A DNA stretch of 64,000 nt from Nematostella vectensis (taxonomy: Eukaryota; Cnidaria; Anthozoa; Actiniaria; Edwardsiidae): assembly GCF_932526225.1 (NCBI RefSeq), contig NC_064036.1:15431181-15495180 (forward strand). Reading direction: 5' to 3'. Shown piece after piece: positions 12,501-25,400 of this stretch. The notes beneath the pieces are model-generated. The model saw only the letters and a program-made list of their open reading frames with translations. It was not told the origin of the DNA and did not search any database. The position numbers were made by a program, and so were the translations under genes. Each line of letters opens with the position of its first letter. Position 1 is the stretch's first letter.

Positions 12501-14555
12501 GGGTGAAGGTATGTGCTTAGTAGGGCTCATGGTGTAAGGGTACAGGGTGGAGGTATGTGCTTCGTAGGGCTCATGGTGTATGGGTACAGGGTGAAGGTAT
12601 GTGCTTAGTAGGGCTCATGTTGTGGTATGGGTACAGGGTGGAGGTATGTGCTTAGTAGGGCTCATGTTGTGGTATGGGTACAGGGTGGAGGTATGTGCTT
12701 AGTAGGGCTCATGGTGTAAGGGTACAGGGTAAAGGTATGTGCTTAGTAGGGCGCATGGTGTGGTATGGGTACAGGGTGAAGGTATGTGCTTAGTAGGGCT
12801 CATGGTGTATGGGTACAGGGTGAAGGTTATAGGTTGATTTGAGCCCACATCTGGATAAAAAAACAACAACAGTATTAAAATTGCCAATGACAACGGACAG
12901 TTTTCTTCTTTTCTCTTGCGATCTGCAGTATTGTCCGGGCTCAAGGCCACCGTAACCTTAACGAATGTCTTTTAGATGCTGGAGAGCATGGTTCAGAATC
13001 CTCGCCCTACCCGTGCTGAGACGTCTGACGTGGCGAACGCTATTCTAGATGGTGCCGACTGCGTCATGCTCTCAGGTCAGAACTATAAATAATATAAAGC
13101 AAATAACAATAAATAACAGTAGACGAGGGACTGTAACTAACACATACACAAGATGGAAAAAAATGTACCTTGATGCTTTTAAAACTGGCACGTTGTCTGT
13201 TCTGAGTTTTATAGAAATAGGTGAGCGCTTTATTTCAAGGTTGCACACAAATAATTGAGCAAATCAGCGTTAATAAAACGAATCCAGATTTATAAACGTG
13301 CAGAATTTTATGTATACCTGCCTGTATATATTCACACGACCAGGAGACCAGGATTTAGCAATTTATACGTTACCCATAAAGCAACGGCGGTGATTATTCA
13401 TTGTTTTTTCACGCATATCTGAAATAGGAGTATGAAAGAATAAACCCAGCTAAGGACGGAATAACGGATTTGATTTACAGAATGATCTGCAATAACAAAA
13501 TTTACAGCAAGATTGTGTTTTTATTTCAATTACTAGATAAGGCTGAAAGCAGTTGTAATGCTGCAATGTTTTTACAGGAGAGACTGCCAAAGGCCTATAT
13601 CCCGTACAAGCTGTTGCCATGATGCACCGCATTAGTCGAGAGGCTGAAGCGGCAATCTTCCACAAGCAGTCATTTGACGAACTGCGACACAACTTGGAGG
13701 GCTATGCTGACACGCATATATCCACAGCTATAGCCGCTGTGGCAGCATCCTTCACTGCAGGCGCTGATGCTATCATTTGTCTGACACACACTGGAAGGTA
13801 AGTCACTCTGGTTAGATCAATAAACAAGAACCCAGCACCATTCTGTACACTTGGTTTCAATAGGAAGTGGAGCGGCTCCACCCCTACAGTCTCTATAAGC
13901 GATGCTAAATAATTTACTCCTGGAAGACTGCCGGCTGATCTGGCGAATACCACCTACTCTCTATAAGCGATGATATCTTTGAAATGCTTGATCTATTTAA
14001 TCCTGGATATATAGAAATGCTGTTCGAGGTTTCACCTAGTCTCCCTCGCAGCAATTCAGGACTCGTCACGCTAGGTGGCGCTTGAACTTCAGTACCGGCT
14101 GCTGGTTTTATCGATTGTCCCATCCTATTAGCGATGCTACGTTTTAGAGAACTAAATGTTCTATTCCTGACTTTAGAACTGCTGCTGTAGTAGCGCGATT
14201 CCGGCCTCGATGCCCTATCGTGGTGGTGACACGTGATCCTAGAGTGGCGCGGCAGATGCACTTATGGAGGGGATGTTTCCCGATCGTCTACGACCAGGAA
14301 CCGCTTGACAACGTTCTCGAGGAGCACGATCAAAGGCTGGACTTCGCCTTGGGCATGGGTAAGAAGATGGGTTTCCTAACCATCGGTAGCACCTTCGTTT
14401 TCGTGTCCGGATGGAAGAGTGGTGCCGCCCACACCAACACCCTCCGCATCCTGACTGTCACTCAAGAGAAGATCCACATCGCGCGCAGTTTGTCCGAGTC
14501 GGCAGACCCTACCGGCAAGACCCACAACGAAGAACAGGAAGATATTGATGGTTAG
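6507..14555 (+). CDS. PKM: pyruvate kinase
   Basis: Ten coding exons: 6507-6669, 7070-7161, 7469-7585, 8045-8209, 8739-8894, 9092-9219, 9511-9661, 12976-13075, 13578-13797, 14177-14555. Phases all agree and give 556 aa, against about 531 for human PKM. It converts phosphoenolpyruvate and ADP to pyruvate and ATP, the last step of glycolysis, in the cytosol. Visible family signatures: [38 protein letters not shown] with the catalytic lysine K265 and metal ligand E267, [10 protein letters not shown] with D291, then the CATQMLESM helix split exactly by the minisatellite intron. The C domain has CLTHTGR and [16 protein letters not shown] at the effector site, followed by a ~30 aa acidic tail ending EEQEDIDG that vertebrate enzymes lack. 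The PKM symbol marks the animal single-gene family, not a particular isoform. The ATG is the first codon in the exon after the acceptor at 6496. Confidence 0.96.
9662..12826. repeat. 44-47 bp minisatellite filling pyruvate kinase intron 7
   Basis: About 70 near-identical copies of a unit that opens with GTATGTGCTTAGTAGGG, continues with CTCATGGTGT, and ends GGTACAGGGTGAAG. Length variants come from small insertions (GTGTAAGG, GTGTATGG, GTGTGGTATGG, GTGCTGTAAGG). The array starts at the very first intron base: the authentic donor CAG|GTATGTGC of exon 7 is the start of copy 1. Each copy repeats the AG|GTATGTGC donor-like context. Three GGG runs per unit are conserved. Confidence 0.98.
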
Positions 14556-15518
14556 GGCGTTAGGGCTGTGCTAGCGGCGCAGACTACAAGTTGATCTGTA
14601 CACAGTTAATCTGTAATGAGTTGATCTGGACATTGATTTTTGGAAAATATACATTGTTATATCACTCATGAATGTACATAGTGGGTATTCAGGGAATGTT
14701 GGCTGGTTCAAGTAATGTGTGATTTTATGACAAAAGAACTACCCCACCCCTTCCACCTTAATAGAAACAGTGAATGGCGCTTCTGGCTACATGACCTTGA
14801 TACTTGTACATGTGCTTTTGTGTGACATGAAATGTCAAGTTATTCTATAGAAAAGTTAACTCAAATCGCTTCTAATTGTAGCAACAGGTTTTCTACTTTT
14901 TTTATTTCTTCTCCAAGAAATCCCTTAACAAACTTCAAGATGGCTGTCATGGAAAAAAAACTTGTCTTATCTCTAGTAAAAAGAAACCATTTGTTGTAGT
15001 TAGTTGTGGGCAAAATTATAAAGAACGACTTACTAAGAAGGTGATGAATGATACACACACAACACAACTGTATGGTAGAATTTCCCAAAGACCTTTTTTT
15101 TTATATTTGTGGTTTGAAAGGTTTTGGAACCCTAACTTCATGTAATCATTTGATATTATTTATTTCATTAGGAAAGTACGATCAGCTGTTTTACTTGTAT
15201 TGGGCGTGACTTAGTTCATGTTTGACACTCTGTACCTAAGCCATTTTAATACTATGCTGTTTTGTACACGAATACAGTATACGTCCTTCAAAAAGGGGTG
15301 TCCTCGTGATATAGGGACTCATGTGACCCCCCCCCCCCCCCCTCACCCACCCACCCACTTCTCCCATATTAGAAATGTTCATTGCGGACAAAATAAAGCC
15401 CTTGATTTTTTTTAATACTCATCCGAAGGTGGGCTCGCCAATAACCCCGAGGGTTAGGGACCTATTCCAGAGTCCAAACCATGTCCGTTCATCGTTAGCT
15501 GTCTAAAAAAAATACATG

Positions 15519-15948
15519 TTACTGTCGAGTCCATTGTATCGCGACCCGCGTTTTCAAAACACGATTTGTTTTGCTTTTCTGTTCCGTTAGTAAAATCATT
15601 CTGAGCCAATCAGAGTCTCGCTTTGTGCACTTCCCTGGCTATTTTCTGGACGAAAACCAGACAGTGTCGCGACAGAAAGCCTAGCCTGCGTAGCAAGCGT
15701 TTCTGTAGAGTTTCGGCAGGAATAGAGAGCGAGTGAGGAATATGGCCGCGCGAAAAACGGGGCGAGCGCAAAAAAAGAAGGGGGAGGGGGCGGCCATTTC
15801 GCTCGAAACTCCACAGAAACGCTTGCTACGCAGGCTACAGAAAGATGGCAAGGACCTGATTGGCTTAGAATAATTTGACTGGCGAAACAGAATCGATGTT
15901 TTCAGGTTTTGAAAATGCGGCGTCGCGATACAACGGATTCGACAGTAA
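15519..15948. mobile_element. 430 bp foldback (MITE-like) element
   Basis: The outer ends are inverted repeats: TTACTGTCGAGTCC at the left against GGATTCGACAGTAA at the right, continuing through TTGTATCGCGAC / GTCGCGATACAA, GTTTTCAAAAC / GTTTTGAAAAT and CTGAGCCAATCAG / CTGATTGGCTTAG. Arms are imperfect but long (well over 100 bases each). There is no ORF of note, and no target-site duplication is readable at the outer ends. A second element is nested inside it. Confidence 0.75.
15680..15836. mobile_element. 157 bp MITE nested in the foldback element, 8 bp target duplication
   Basis: Inverted ends AGCCTGCGTAGCAAGCG and CGCTTGCTACGCAGGCT enclose a short unique centre. The element is flanked by the direct repeat ACAGAAAG at 15672-15679 and 15837-15844. 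An 8 bp duplication is typical of hAT-type transposition. The left end has three extra bases (CCT) relative to the right. Confidence 0.75.
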
Positions 15949-16441
15949 TGGCTTGGGCTACCTGTGCATGATGTTTACTAGAGAGCCTATAAATGCTCTT
16001 TGAGTTGAAACTCCTATATTTCTTGAAGGGAAAATAGTCGTGTTAGTTGGATGTAGCATTATATGTAACAGGTTAATGTGATTGCTTGATTACTCGCTCT
16101 CTGAAAGTCCTGTGAGGATCATCGCAGATAAATGGAAGTTAAAGATTTACTTCCGGTGACGTAAAAACACCAGATGAGCTTGAGCTCCAAAATGGCAGCC
16201 TGCAAGCACCCGTGCAAACTACAAAAATCGAAATCTTGCGTGTAAGCACACAAGTAAGACCCGACAGTAAGGCGTTAACTGTGATAGAGAAGAGGTAGAA
16301 CTGTGGTGCAGGAATGGCAATACCAGTGGTATTATTCTATGATTTTTTTATTCGTTTCTTGTAAACATTGTGATGCAGTCCAAATTCTTGCCCCCGTTCA
16401 ATTTCAAGATTTAAAGGTTGCGCCTAGCAAGAGCATCCTAA

Positions 16442-19400
16442 ATGGATGAAACTGCTAAAACAAATGTCACAGAAACTAATAATATCGCTGATGGTAAGGA
16501 ATCTGGCGATGCAGTGTTGAGAGCCCCACCAAGGCGGCGAAAATCTGCTAAGAGAGCGCGATTAAATCAGGATTCCTGCTCGAACGAATGCCAACCGACA
16601 AGCGAAGCCACATCTACGACTGAAAATGCATCTTTTAACACTATTCTGCCAGAAACGGCCAGTAATAACCAAGGTACAAGCAGTGATAGAGATGATTCAA
16701 AGGAATCACACAGTCTTTTGCAATCAGAGGAGATAGAGAGAGTTTGCGAACAACAACATGGCGAAATTCACTCGAGTGAAACAAAACACTCACGCGAAAG
16801 TACATGTCCAAATTTGTATTCGAAACCGAAGCAAGATGAACAAAAGCTTTTAAATGATGATAATGTTGATATTCTAATAGAAGCGCCACAAAACGATTGC
16901 GTAGCAAATGAAAAGGGAGCGTCTAGCGATGTAGAGGTCAGTCATAACATGGGAAACAAACTGCCAGTTGAAATTTCAAAAGAATCGAGAAATAATGTGA
17001 TTGTTCAGACTGGGGATAATTCACTAGGAATCATTAATGATGGTGGTACAGCGTTTATTTGTACAGAAGAAGTAGGACATTTCTGCTGGGTCGATGTAGA
17101 AAATAGCAATGGAGGAAAAGTTGTCGGTAATAATCCTGGAACAATCGAAAACGAGGCTGGCAGTGCTGAGAATCATTGTCAAAATAATAATGTACTTCCG
17201 CCTGCGGTCACAAGTGATTCCATGCGACATCCAGAAGACATGTCTACAATGAGGGAGACACAAGACCAAAAACAAACCGACCCCGCTGCAAATGGTAGTT
17301 CTGAAGCCACAAATTCTAATGATTCTGACCATAAGAATGCAAACATTCGATTCTCCGACATTGATAAGAATGTCAATATTTCAGATAGCCAAGGTGAGAA
17401 CATCCATGTGGATTCACAGTCCAGTAAGAAAACACAAGACAGCGAGATGGAAGAAGTGAAAGATCCATCAAAATCTTTAAGTTTAGAAGGTACAAGCTCA
17501 CTGCCATACAAATCACTGGAGAATAATGGTTCAGACTCAACCCTTAGAACAGATGAGGACAATTTCTCCACAGCCTCAGAGAGTGACGATGACAGCTTTT
17601 ACTCAGATGTTACAAGCTCAGAGGGAGAGTATAATATGGAAGATGCAGAAATATCTTTTGGCGTTGGAAATTTACTTGAGCAGGTGAAAAACATCACTCT
17701 TAAAGAATGTCATTCAAATATTAGACTTAAGGTCATTATTTATCAAGGGGGGGGGGGGGGGGGGAGGCTGCTGAGTTGAATTTTTTCCGGTTAAAAAAAA
17801 TCACCTCTCCCCCAATTAAAAGCCCAAAAAAGCGACTAAAAATAAAGGCCCTGAATGTCGCTGTTTTCAGAATGTGTCCCGTTTCAACACTATTTCAGGT
17901 TCGGAGCACTATTTCACGAAAGGGATTGAAAAAACCACATGGTACATGTTTCCACCAAGCAGGAAATATTGAGAAAACGGGAAATGCTTAGGGTAGGCCC
18001 ACCCTCCCGCCCTCGCACTCTTAGTCCCTCGGGGGACTAAGCAGACAGCCCATGCAAGGGAAAGTGGAGCTGGCCTTTAAACATCATAAAGTCAGGAGCA
18101 GTGTCGATTTCAATCCCCAATGAAATGTTTTTCATTATTGTTAAAACCTAAATAGCATCATTAGAGCTCCTTTCCACCAGAGTTCTTATTTGTATATTTT
18201 TCATACAACCAATTTGAAAAGTTAGTGGGGATGACATAAAAGATATAACAAATAGAAGGACCAACCAAACAGAAGTCATAAAAGTGCAGGCAAATGGCCC
18301 ATCATATCTATTTACATAATTTTTAGGGGTCTGGGGCTCTCCCCATAAAATTTTGAAATTTCACACTATTAGGAGGCTCAGAAATTGATCAGAATATCTG
18401 TTCAAAAATTTAGGCCCTCCCCTAAATCCTGTTAAAAATAGGAGCCCTCCCCCAAATCATCACTCAAAAAAATTGCAACCCTCCCCCAAACATAGCAGTC
18501 CTCCCCCGTTAGATAATGAACCTCCTAATTCCAGTTTTTTGCTAATAGAGCATTATGTTCGATGACAGATCAGTTTTTTTGAAGGGTTCAATGTATGAAA
18601 ACTCTACCAAAGGCCAAAACATACTATGGATCCCTGATCCCAAAATTGTGAGAAATCCTGATCCCTCCCTGATCCCATATAAATCTTTTGATCCCGTACA
18701 TGTTTGGGCAAATGTTGCCTGTTCCCGAGAAAATTGTCTTGAGCACAATATTTTGAAAATGATCCCAAAAATTGTCATGGTACCGAAGATAAAGCTGTTC
18801 CCTGATCCCATATACTGTACTTCTCTACTATTCTGTTAAAAACGGTTGTTCTTTTGAGCCCACTTAACCACCCCTGGATCTGCCATTGGTATTTTCAAGT
18901 ATAAACAAGTGGTCGAAAGACATTCTTTAGGATAGCTAAGAAAGAGCCTTTTTTCCACCCCCTCACTCAGTTAAATGCAGGTTGCAATAGAAATAAAAAC
19001 AGGGCTGTGGTGGACATTGAAAAACTGGGGGGCTTGGTGCAAGGGATTTGAAGAAAACTGGGGGAACCAACTAAAGCTCTACTGGTCATTTCCTTAAAAT
19101 TCTAGATAAAACTTTGGGGTACAGCACCCAATCCCCCCTCCCCTGCCCCCTATACTTGTTACAGCACTGAAAAAACAAGTACAAGTAGCAAAGATTAAAA
19201 CTTTTATTGGCAGCCTGTGTATAACAGTTAGCGTGGCTTTGCTCTGTAGTGAATGTGCCTCTCACATGGCTCAATTCCAGTATCTCAAGATTTTTTATTT
19301 GGGTTCCCTGGTTCCCCTCCCCCCCCCAAAAAAAAACGATCCTAAGCTGTGATCCTTGGTCAGATATGAGTGAACAAGCCAAAGTTGTTTCTGGGTTGTA

Positions 19401-22400
19401 GTCTTGGCTACTTTGTTACTTTGGCAATTTCCAACCCCATGAGTAATATGTTAATAATTGTCCATGTGATTTCATTTGTACTTGAAGTTGCTGCAGCTTG
19501 ATCTACATGTTTGCTTGATTTACGCATCAGTGGTTCAGTATATTATTGTCAGACATTGTTGGGACACCATGCATACAACCCCAGCATCTTTTAATGGCCA
19601 ATGGCATGGAAAGAGGCTATGATATTTTGCCAAATGCCAGCCAGTATTAATTACATTTACAATCAACATAGAAAGGGCACATACAGAGGAAAGGGGGGGT
19701 CTTAGGGGTTCTGGACCCCCCCTAATTAGAAGGAAGGAGAACTGGAGATGCCCTTTTTCAGTTCCATCACCATATGCAGCTGGATAGGAGAAGGTCAAAT
19801 AAGACATAGGGGACCAAAGACAGTGCCTCAATGTCTAACAAGTGCTGTCCACAAAATTTACTTTTTGTACATCTTAATGAGGGGGCAAATTCCTATTTGT
19901 CAACACTCTTGGCTCTACTAACACCTCTACCCCTGTTTCTCTTTCCAGGGAATTGATAAGAAAACAAATGGAACTACTTTAGCATCTCCAGATGGTGACA
20001 CAGTCCAGGAGATCCTGTCTGTCTTCCCCGATACTGAGTATCTTACAGTTCGGGATACTCAAAGTGATGACAAGGCCATTGATAACACACTCACTGAAGA
20101 GCAAAGACACAGTAGTTCTAGTGGCAGCTTTGGTTTGAGTGAGGAAAGGGCAAAGTCACTAAAAAGACATATTGGAAGTTTTAAAGAAGGCAAATGTGTA
20201 GAAGCAAGTGCAGAATCAGTTCGATTTGCTGAGGTTATGAAGAATCAAAGCTTGTCCATAGATGAACAAGTAATTAATGACGTATTTGACCAAGACAAAG
20301 AGTCAAATGGACCTCTTTTTGAAAGTGAGGTAAATGATGACAATTCAGACCTGTTTATAACTTATGTTACTCCATTTGCGAGGGGTCCAATAAGGCCAAC
20401 CTTGAGCCTAAGACATTTGAGTTATACCAGTAACCACGAGAAAGATGGAAACCTCGAGATCTCGAGGGAGAGATACCTTGATGGCTCACCTCGTGTTAGA
20501 TCACGTAGCACTGGCGACATTGATGAGCTGGACTTGGAGGAACATTTCAAATTTGGGTCACTGAGTACCATTCCAAGAATGTCAAGGTCGTCACGCGTGA
20601 TTGTGCGAAGGAATTCAAGTAAAGAAAGTGATGTTCCAACGGAAAAGCTAGGCTTGGATGAGGAATGGAAGGATTACTCACATGCAGATAATAATACAAA
20701 GCCTCCAGTCATTGCTAGTGAAGCTGGAAGTCCTAGCAGTGATTCGGTCATAAGAAATTTTAGAGCAAACCTTGAAGAGGAACGTGATGAAGACAGACCG
20801 TTTCCTTCAGTTGATGATCAAAATTCTGGAAACAGACTTGATGTGAATTCCGAACTTGAACCGGACTTAAATGCAAACGTACTGGCTGTAGCTCCCCCTA
20901 GATGTTTATCCATGGTGAAGGAAGAAACTGCCTCACTGCTTGAACTAGATTTGAACTCTGCTCCTGGCATTGAGGGGGTCCCTGGTTCACGCTTGCTTGA
21001 AAGCGTATTAGAATTCACCACATCTGAACACTCAGATAAAAAGGATAAAAGTTCACTATCACCCAGGGTAAATAACTCTGAACGTAATTCAAAGGTTACC
21101 TTCCACGAAGGTGTGTTAGACGATAGGCATATGACTCCGACAGAACAAGATGCTGAGTTTACTGCAAATGAAGCTGAGGTCTCTAACCAAGACATCAGTC
21201 GTCTTTCCAGTAGCGAACCTTCACCGATTATTCCCAAAAGTATTAATAATAGAGTTATCAAGAGCAGTGCTTTAAGTAATGGTGAACAATGGGAATCAGG
21301 AAACAATAATGAAAGTAACGTAGTCTTGAGAAAAAAGAAGTTTGGAAGGCGCAAGTGGTTGTCATTTAGTATGGTAGAAGGTGGCACTAAATCTCCTAAC
21401 ATTGAAGATATCACTCTGACACGCTACCGAAAAAAGGGAAGCTTTGATCACACTGACTCTGCCAGCTTAGATGGTAGCCCTACCAAAGCTCCTCAGTTCT
21501 ACAAGGCTGATGGGGTCTCACATGAGAGAGAGGGGGATCAAAAGGAGGAAGAGATAAAAGCAGACGATATCCCAAAAAGGCCACCAAGAAAGAAACTAGG
21601 TCATTCAAGAAGCTTTAATACACCAGGTATGAAAGACAATCACATTAAGGATATTTTATAGAACTTTTAATGTAAAAGTCTAGTCCAAACAACGGCAGCA
21701 ACGTCAAACTGTGCAACAGCATTGGCGAGTTTGTGTTAGCAGCCTGACATCTCTGCCGAGGAATGCAAATGGTCTGTTCGTAGGCATCTGCTTGGTGATT
21801 TTAGCTTAAAAACTCCCGAGAGCTGAACATAACAAGATGGCGATCGCGACTCGACGCATCGCCTAATTATTATGCGCTACAAAACACCGAGTAAACTCCT
21901 AAAAAGGTTTTGCTTTTGTATTTAGAAAGACATGGCAAAATTTAATTATGTTCGATTTAAGGCAAAGAAAATGTTTGACAAAAGTTTCCTAGCAAACCTT
22001 TTATGTGTCACCTTTATTCAACATCTTCAAACCCCACCCAACATCATTCAAAATTGCTGCGCTTGTTATAGGTAAGTCTGTGAAAACCTAGTCTCCTTTG
22101 CAGCCGTCCGCGTTTGTCAGTCGCGAAAGACGCGGACGGCTGCAAAGGAGACTAGTGAAAACCGCTATAACATATAATGTATTCTTCTGTAGGAACAGAT
22201 CGCAAAAATGTCAACAAACGCCCAAAGAAGGTGCGTACCGAACGTTCGTTCCGTTGGCAAACATTGTCTGGAGGCATCGATGTCACCCCAGCTGAGTGGT
22301 TCCGACTTTCAAGACTCAGTTCCTACAGAGAGCTTACGGTATGCTACTACAGTTATATATAAACTTTGAGTGGTTCACAAGAGAGCTCACGGTATACTAC

Positions 22401-25400
22401 TATAGTTTCATACACCTATTTCACAAAAGGTTGTCAGTGCAAATGGCGAATGGTAAATGGCTTATGGGTACTAATTATTCGTGAAATTAAAGGTGTTATA
22501 TAAAGTTCAGCAATGTCAGAGCCAAACATTTGTAACCTTTAATGGATAATGGTTTGGATTTATCCATATTCTTCGAGACGCATGGTTACTTTCGGCCGTA
22601 GAACTGCAATTTGCCATTCGCACTGACAACCTTTCTTGAAATAGGTGTATAAACTTTGAGTGGTTTACAAGGACCTCACGGTATACTACTATTGCTATCT
22701 ATGAATTTTGAGTGGTTTACTGGGAGCTCACGGCATAATACTACAATTATATACAGTATAACTTTCTTTGACGTACAGTATGGGTTGATTGCTTCTGATT
22801 GGCTCATTTTGTATGATATGCTACTACACCATAATTGCTCGAATAAGCGCTGCAACTATTTGATTGTTCATGTCCCAGGCGTGACGCCTATTCAGAGAAG
22901 GCACATAGAGGAGGAAGGCGCTTATTTAAAAATCCGTTGTATCTGTAGATGAAAAGTTTAAGAGGTAAAATTTTGGTATAGTACTGCCAGTACTGTTACT
23001 TCCTTTCTAACGTACAATCCCCCTCATCCTCGGAGTCTATAAAGCACGACACGTTTAGGTGAGACGCTTATTCGAGGAAGGTGCCTATTCTTATTTTTCC
23101 TCTCAGGCGAGGCTGTTACTCATTGCGGGGCGCTTATTTAGCAATTACTGTAATTATATATAAAGCTCCCTGACATACTGTTCAGCGTGCGCCCTCTCTC
23201 AGCCAAATTCATAATCTTCCCAGTGTCAGATAAGAACAGTTACCATTATCATGTGTTGTGTGTCAAAATACTGTCTTTTTGGCGTTTTAGCATGAAGGGC
23301 CAGTGACGCTTGTAACGGATGCCTTAGTTGCGAATTTCCCTAACTTTCCCCACGACAAGCGTGCACAACAGGCACTTGAGCTATACACGACAGAGCGCAC
23401 TTACGTACGCGGCCTGGAGACCATCCTCGAGGTACAGCCATTTGTCATTTTTGAAACTATATTGAAGCCGCATTGTCACCAGTTTATTTCTGGAAGTCCG
23501 ACGGAAACCTCAGCCGTTAAAAGACAAAATAATCTATTAGAATCAGAGATATTTTAAATGGCCATCCGCTCTTAATTATCAATCACATTCTCAAAGAAAC
23601 TTCCAATAGACACACTTTGCTTTGAATATTTTGAAATATTTTTCGCATTTTTCATTAAAAATCATCGAAGATGTTACGTAGTAGACCGGAAGTAAACTGG
23701 TGACAATGCGGCTTTAGGCTTAATTCAATTCCATATTTATAGCATACAGAGTTGTTGAGGTAACAGAGTAGTTAGGAAACTATTCATTATGATTCTTATA
23801 TATGGGTTTTTCTTTTGTAACGTTCAGCGGATTAGCGAGGACAAGTAGCTACAAGTGCTTATGGATCTGCAGTGTAGAAAGTCTTGATGAATGAAAAAGT
23901 GTACACTTGTCGTATCCCATTGTATTGGTACCATGTGCTTTTCAACAAAATATAACTCGTTATTTTTCACTTCACTTTTCAGCTTTTTAAGATGCCGTTA
24001 GAAGGGTATCTTGATGAGAAAGAAATGAAAATAATGTTTTCTAACATTCATAGGTAAGTAGGTCGAGAGGTGTTTTTATATGACTGTACTGCGATGTTTG
24101 AATTTTGAAGACATCACACATAACTCAACGTTATTTTTTTTATTCCACGTCCACCTGTACGTGGTCTTTTAGGGTTATTTATACAGAGTAAAGTACAGCT
24201 CGCACCTTTGACTTGTATAGTTACTTACTAGCTTTCTAGGCCTGTTTGAACACGTCTTACTCTGTTCTGACAAATTCTTCTGCACTGTTTAAACAATGGC
24301 AACTATTCCTTGGCTGAGATGGGTTAAAATGATGTCCGCCTGCTGTCCTGTTCCAGCCAATTCCTCTCCCTCCAGTCTCGTTATAACCCGATGTTTTGTG
24401 TCTTAGTATCTTTCAGCTGAACAAAGATGTCGTGTTCTCGCTTTGTGAGCGAATCACCCATTGGAACGAAACTCAGTGTGTTGGGGACATCTTTAACGAG
24501 ATGGTTAGTTCATGCTTTCGTTTAAATCTCTTTATAGATTATATGAAGAATTTTTTGTTTCTTAGGCACCACGCTTCAAGATATATGCCACATACTGTAA
24601 CAACTACGATGCCGCAGAGACTTTGATCAAGCAAAAGATCAAGAAGAAAAAGGACTTTGAGGCATTCTTGAATGTGAGGTTTAGTATTATGCCTTTGTAT
24701 GAACTGCTAGGAAAAGTTCTAAGGTTCTAGGTTTTCGCGCGAGTCGTGACAAATGATAGTTTGATTACACACGCTGTCCAGCTCCGCAACCGGTACAATA
24801 AAACTCCACAACCAGATATCCAGACTCGTATGTATTTCAACAGATTTACACAACACAGCAAACGTGTATCCTGATATGACTCTCACTGACCTGATTCTCG
24901 CCAGAGACCAAAACTCTAGACTCACTAAACCACATGGTTTAAGACACATCATGCGCCTGCATGACCATCAAACTGTGTAAAAACAAAAGCAAACGTTGGA
25001 GATCTTAACTTAGTTTGACTTTTTAACAATATTTATGTTTGGAGAATGTACGATTAAGATTTCAAACTATTTTTTTCTATGCTTCAAGAGCTGACCAAGT
25101 TTTTAATGTTAAAGGCGTGCTACAGTGACCCGGTTTGCCAGCCTGGCCTAACTCTGCAAGCTTACCTCATCACCGTTGTGCAAAGAATCCCCAGATATCT
25201 ATTGCTTTTGAGGGTAAGGTCTATTACATCTCAAGGATCCCAAGATATCTATTGCTTTTGAGGGTAAGGTCTATTACATCTAAAGGATCCCATGATATCT
25301 ATTGCTTTTGAGGGTAAGGTCTATTACATCTAAAGGATCCCAAGATATCTATTGCTTTTGAGGGTAAGGTCTATTACATCTAAAGGATCCCAAGATATCT

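Larger units (their letters stand above)
14556..16441. other. pyruvate kinase 3' region and upstream region of the RhoGEF-MORN gene
   Basis: After the pyruvate kinase stop the sequence has no further coding exon. A candidate poly(A) signal AATAAA lies at 15392-15397, after a C-rich tract at about 15329-15350, which would make a ~840 b 3'UTR. The nested inverted-repeat elements at 15519-15948 follow. The 5' end of the next gene presumably lies between there and 16441; I could not place its start site. Confidence 0.5.

Noticed and set aside
9662-12826. CRISPR-like array
   Set aside because: There are no unique spacers: the whole unit repeats, inside an animal intron.
13800-14176. Junction-linked tandem repeats before pyruvate kinase exon 10
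   Set aside because: CTATAAGCGATG recurs and some exon-like words appear, but I could not establish a regular period or a copied acceptor.
16641-17571. Minus-strand ORFs under exons 1 and 2 of the RhoGEF-MORN gene (also 20818-21414)
   Set aside because: They are shadows of long coding exons in the other strand, with compositions mirroring the Ser/Glu-rich sense frames.
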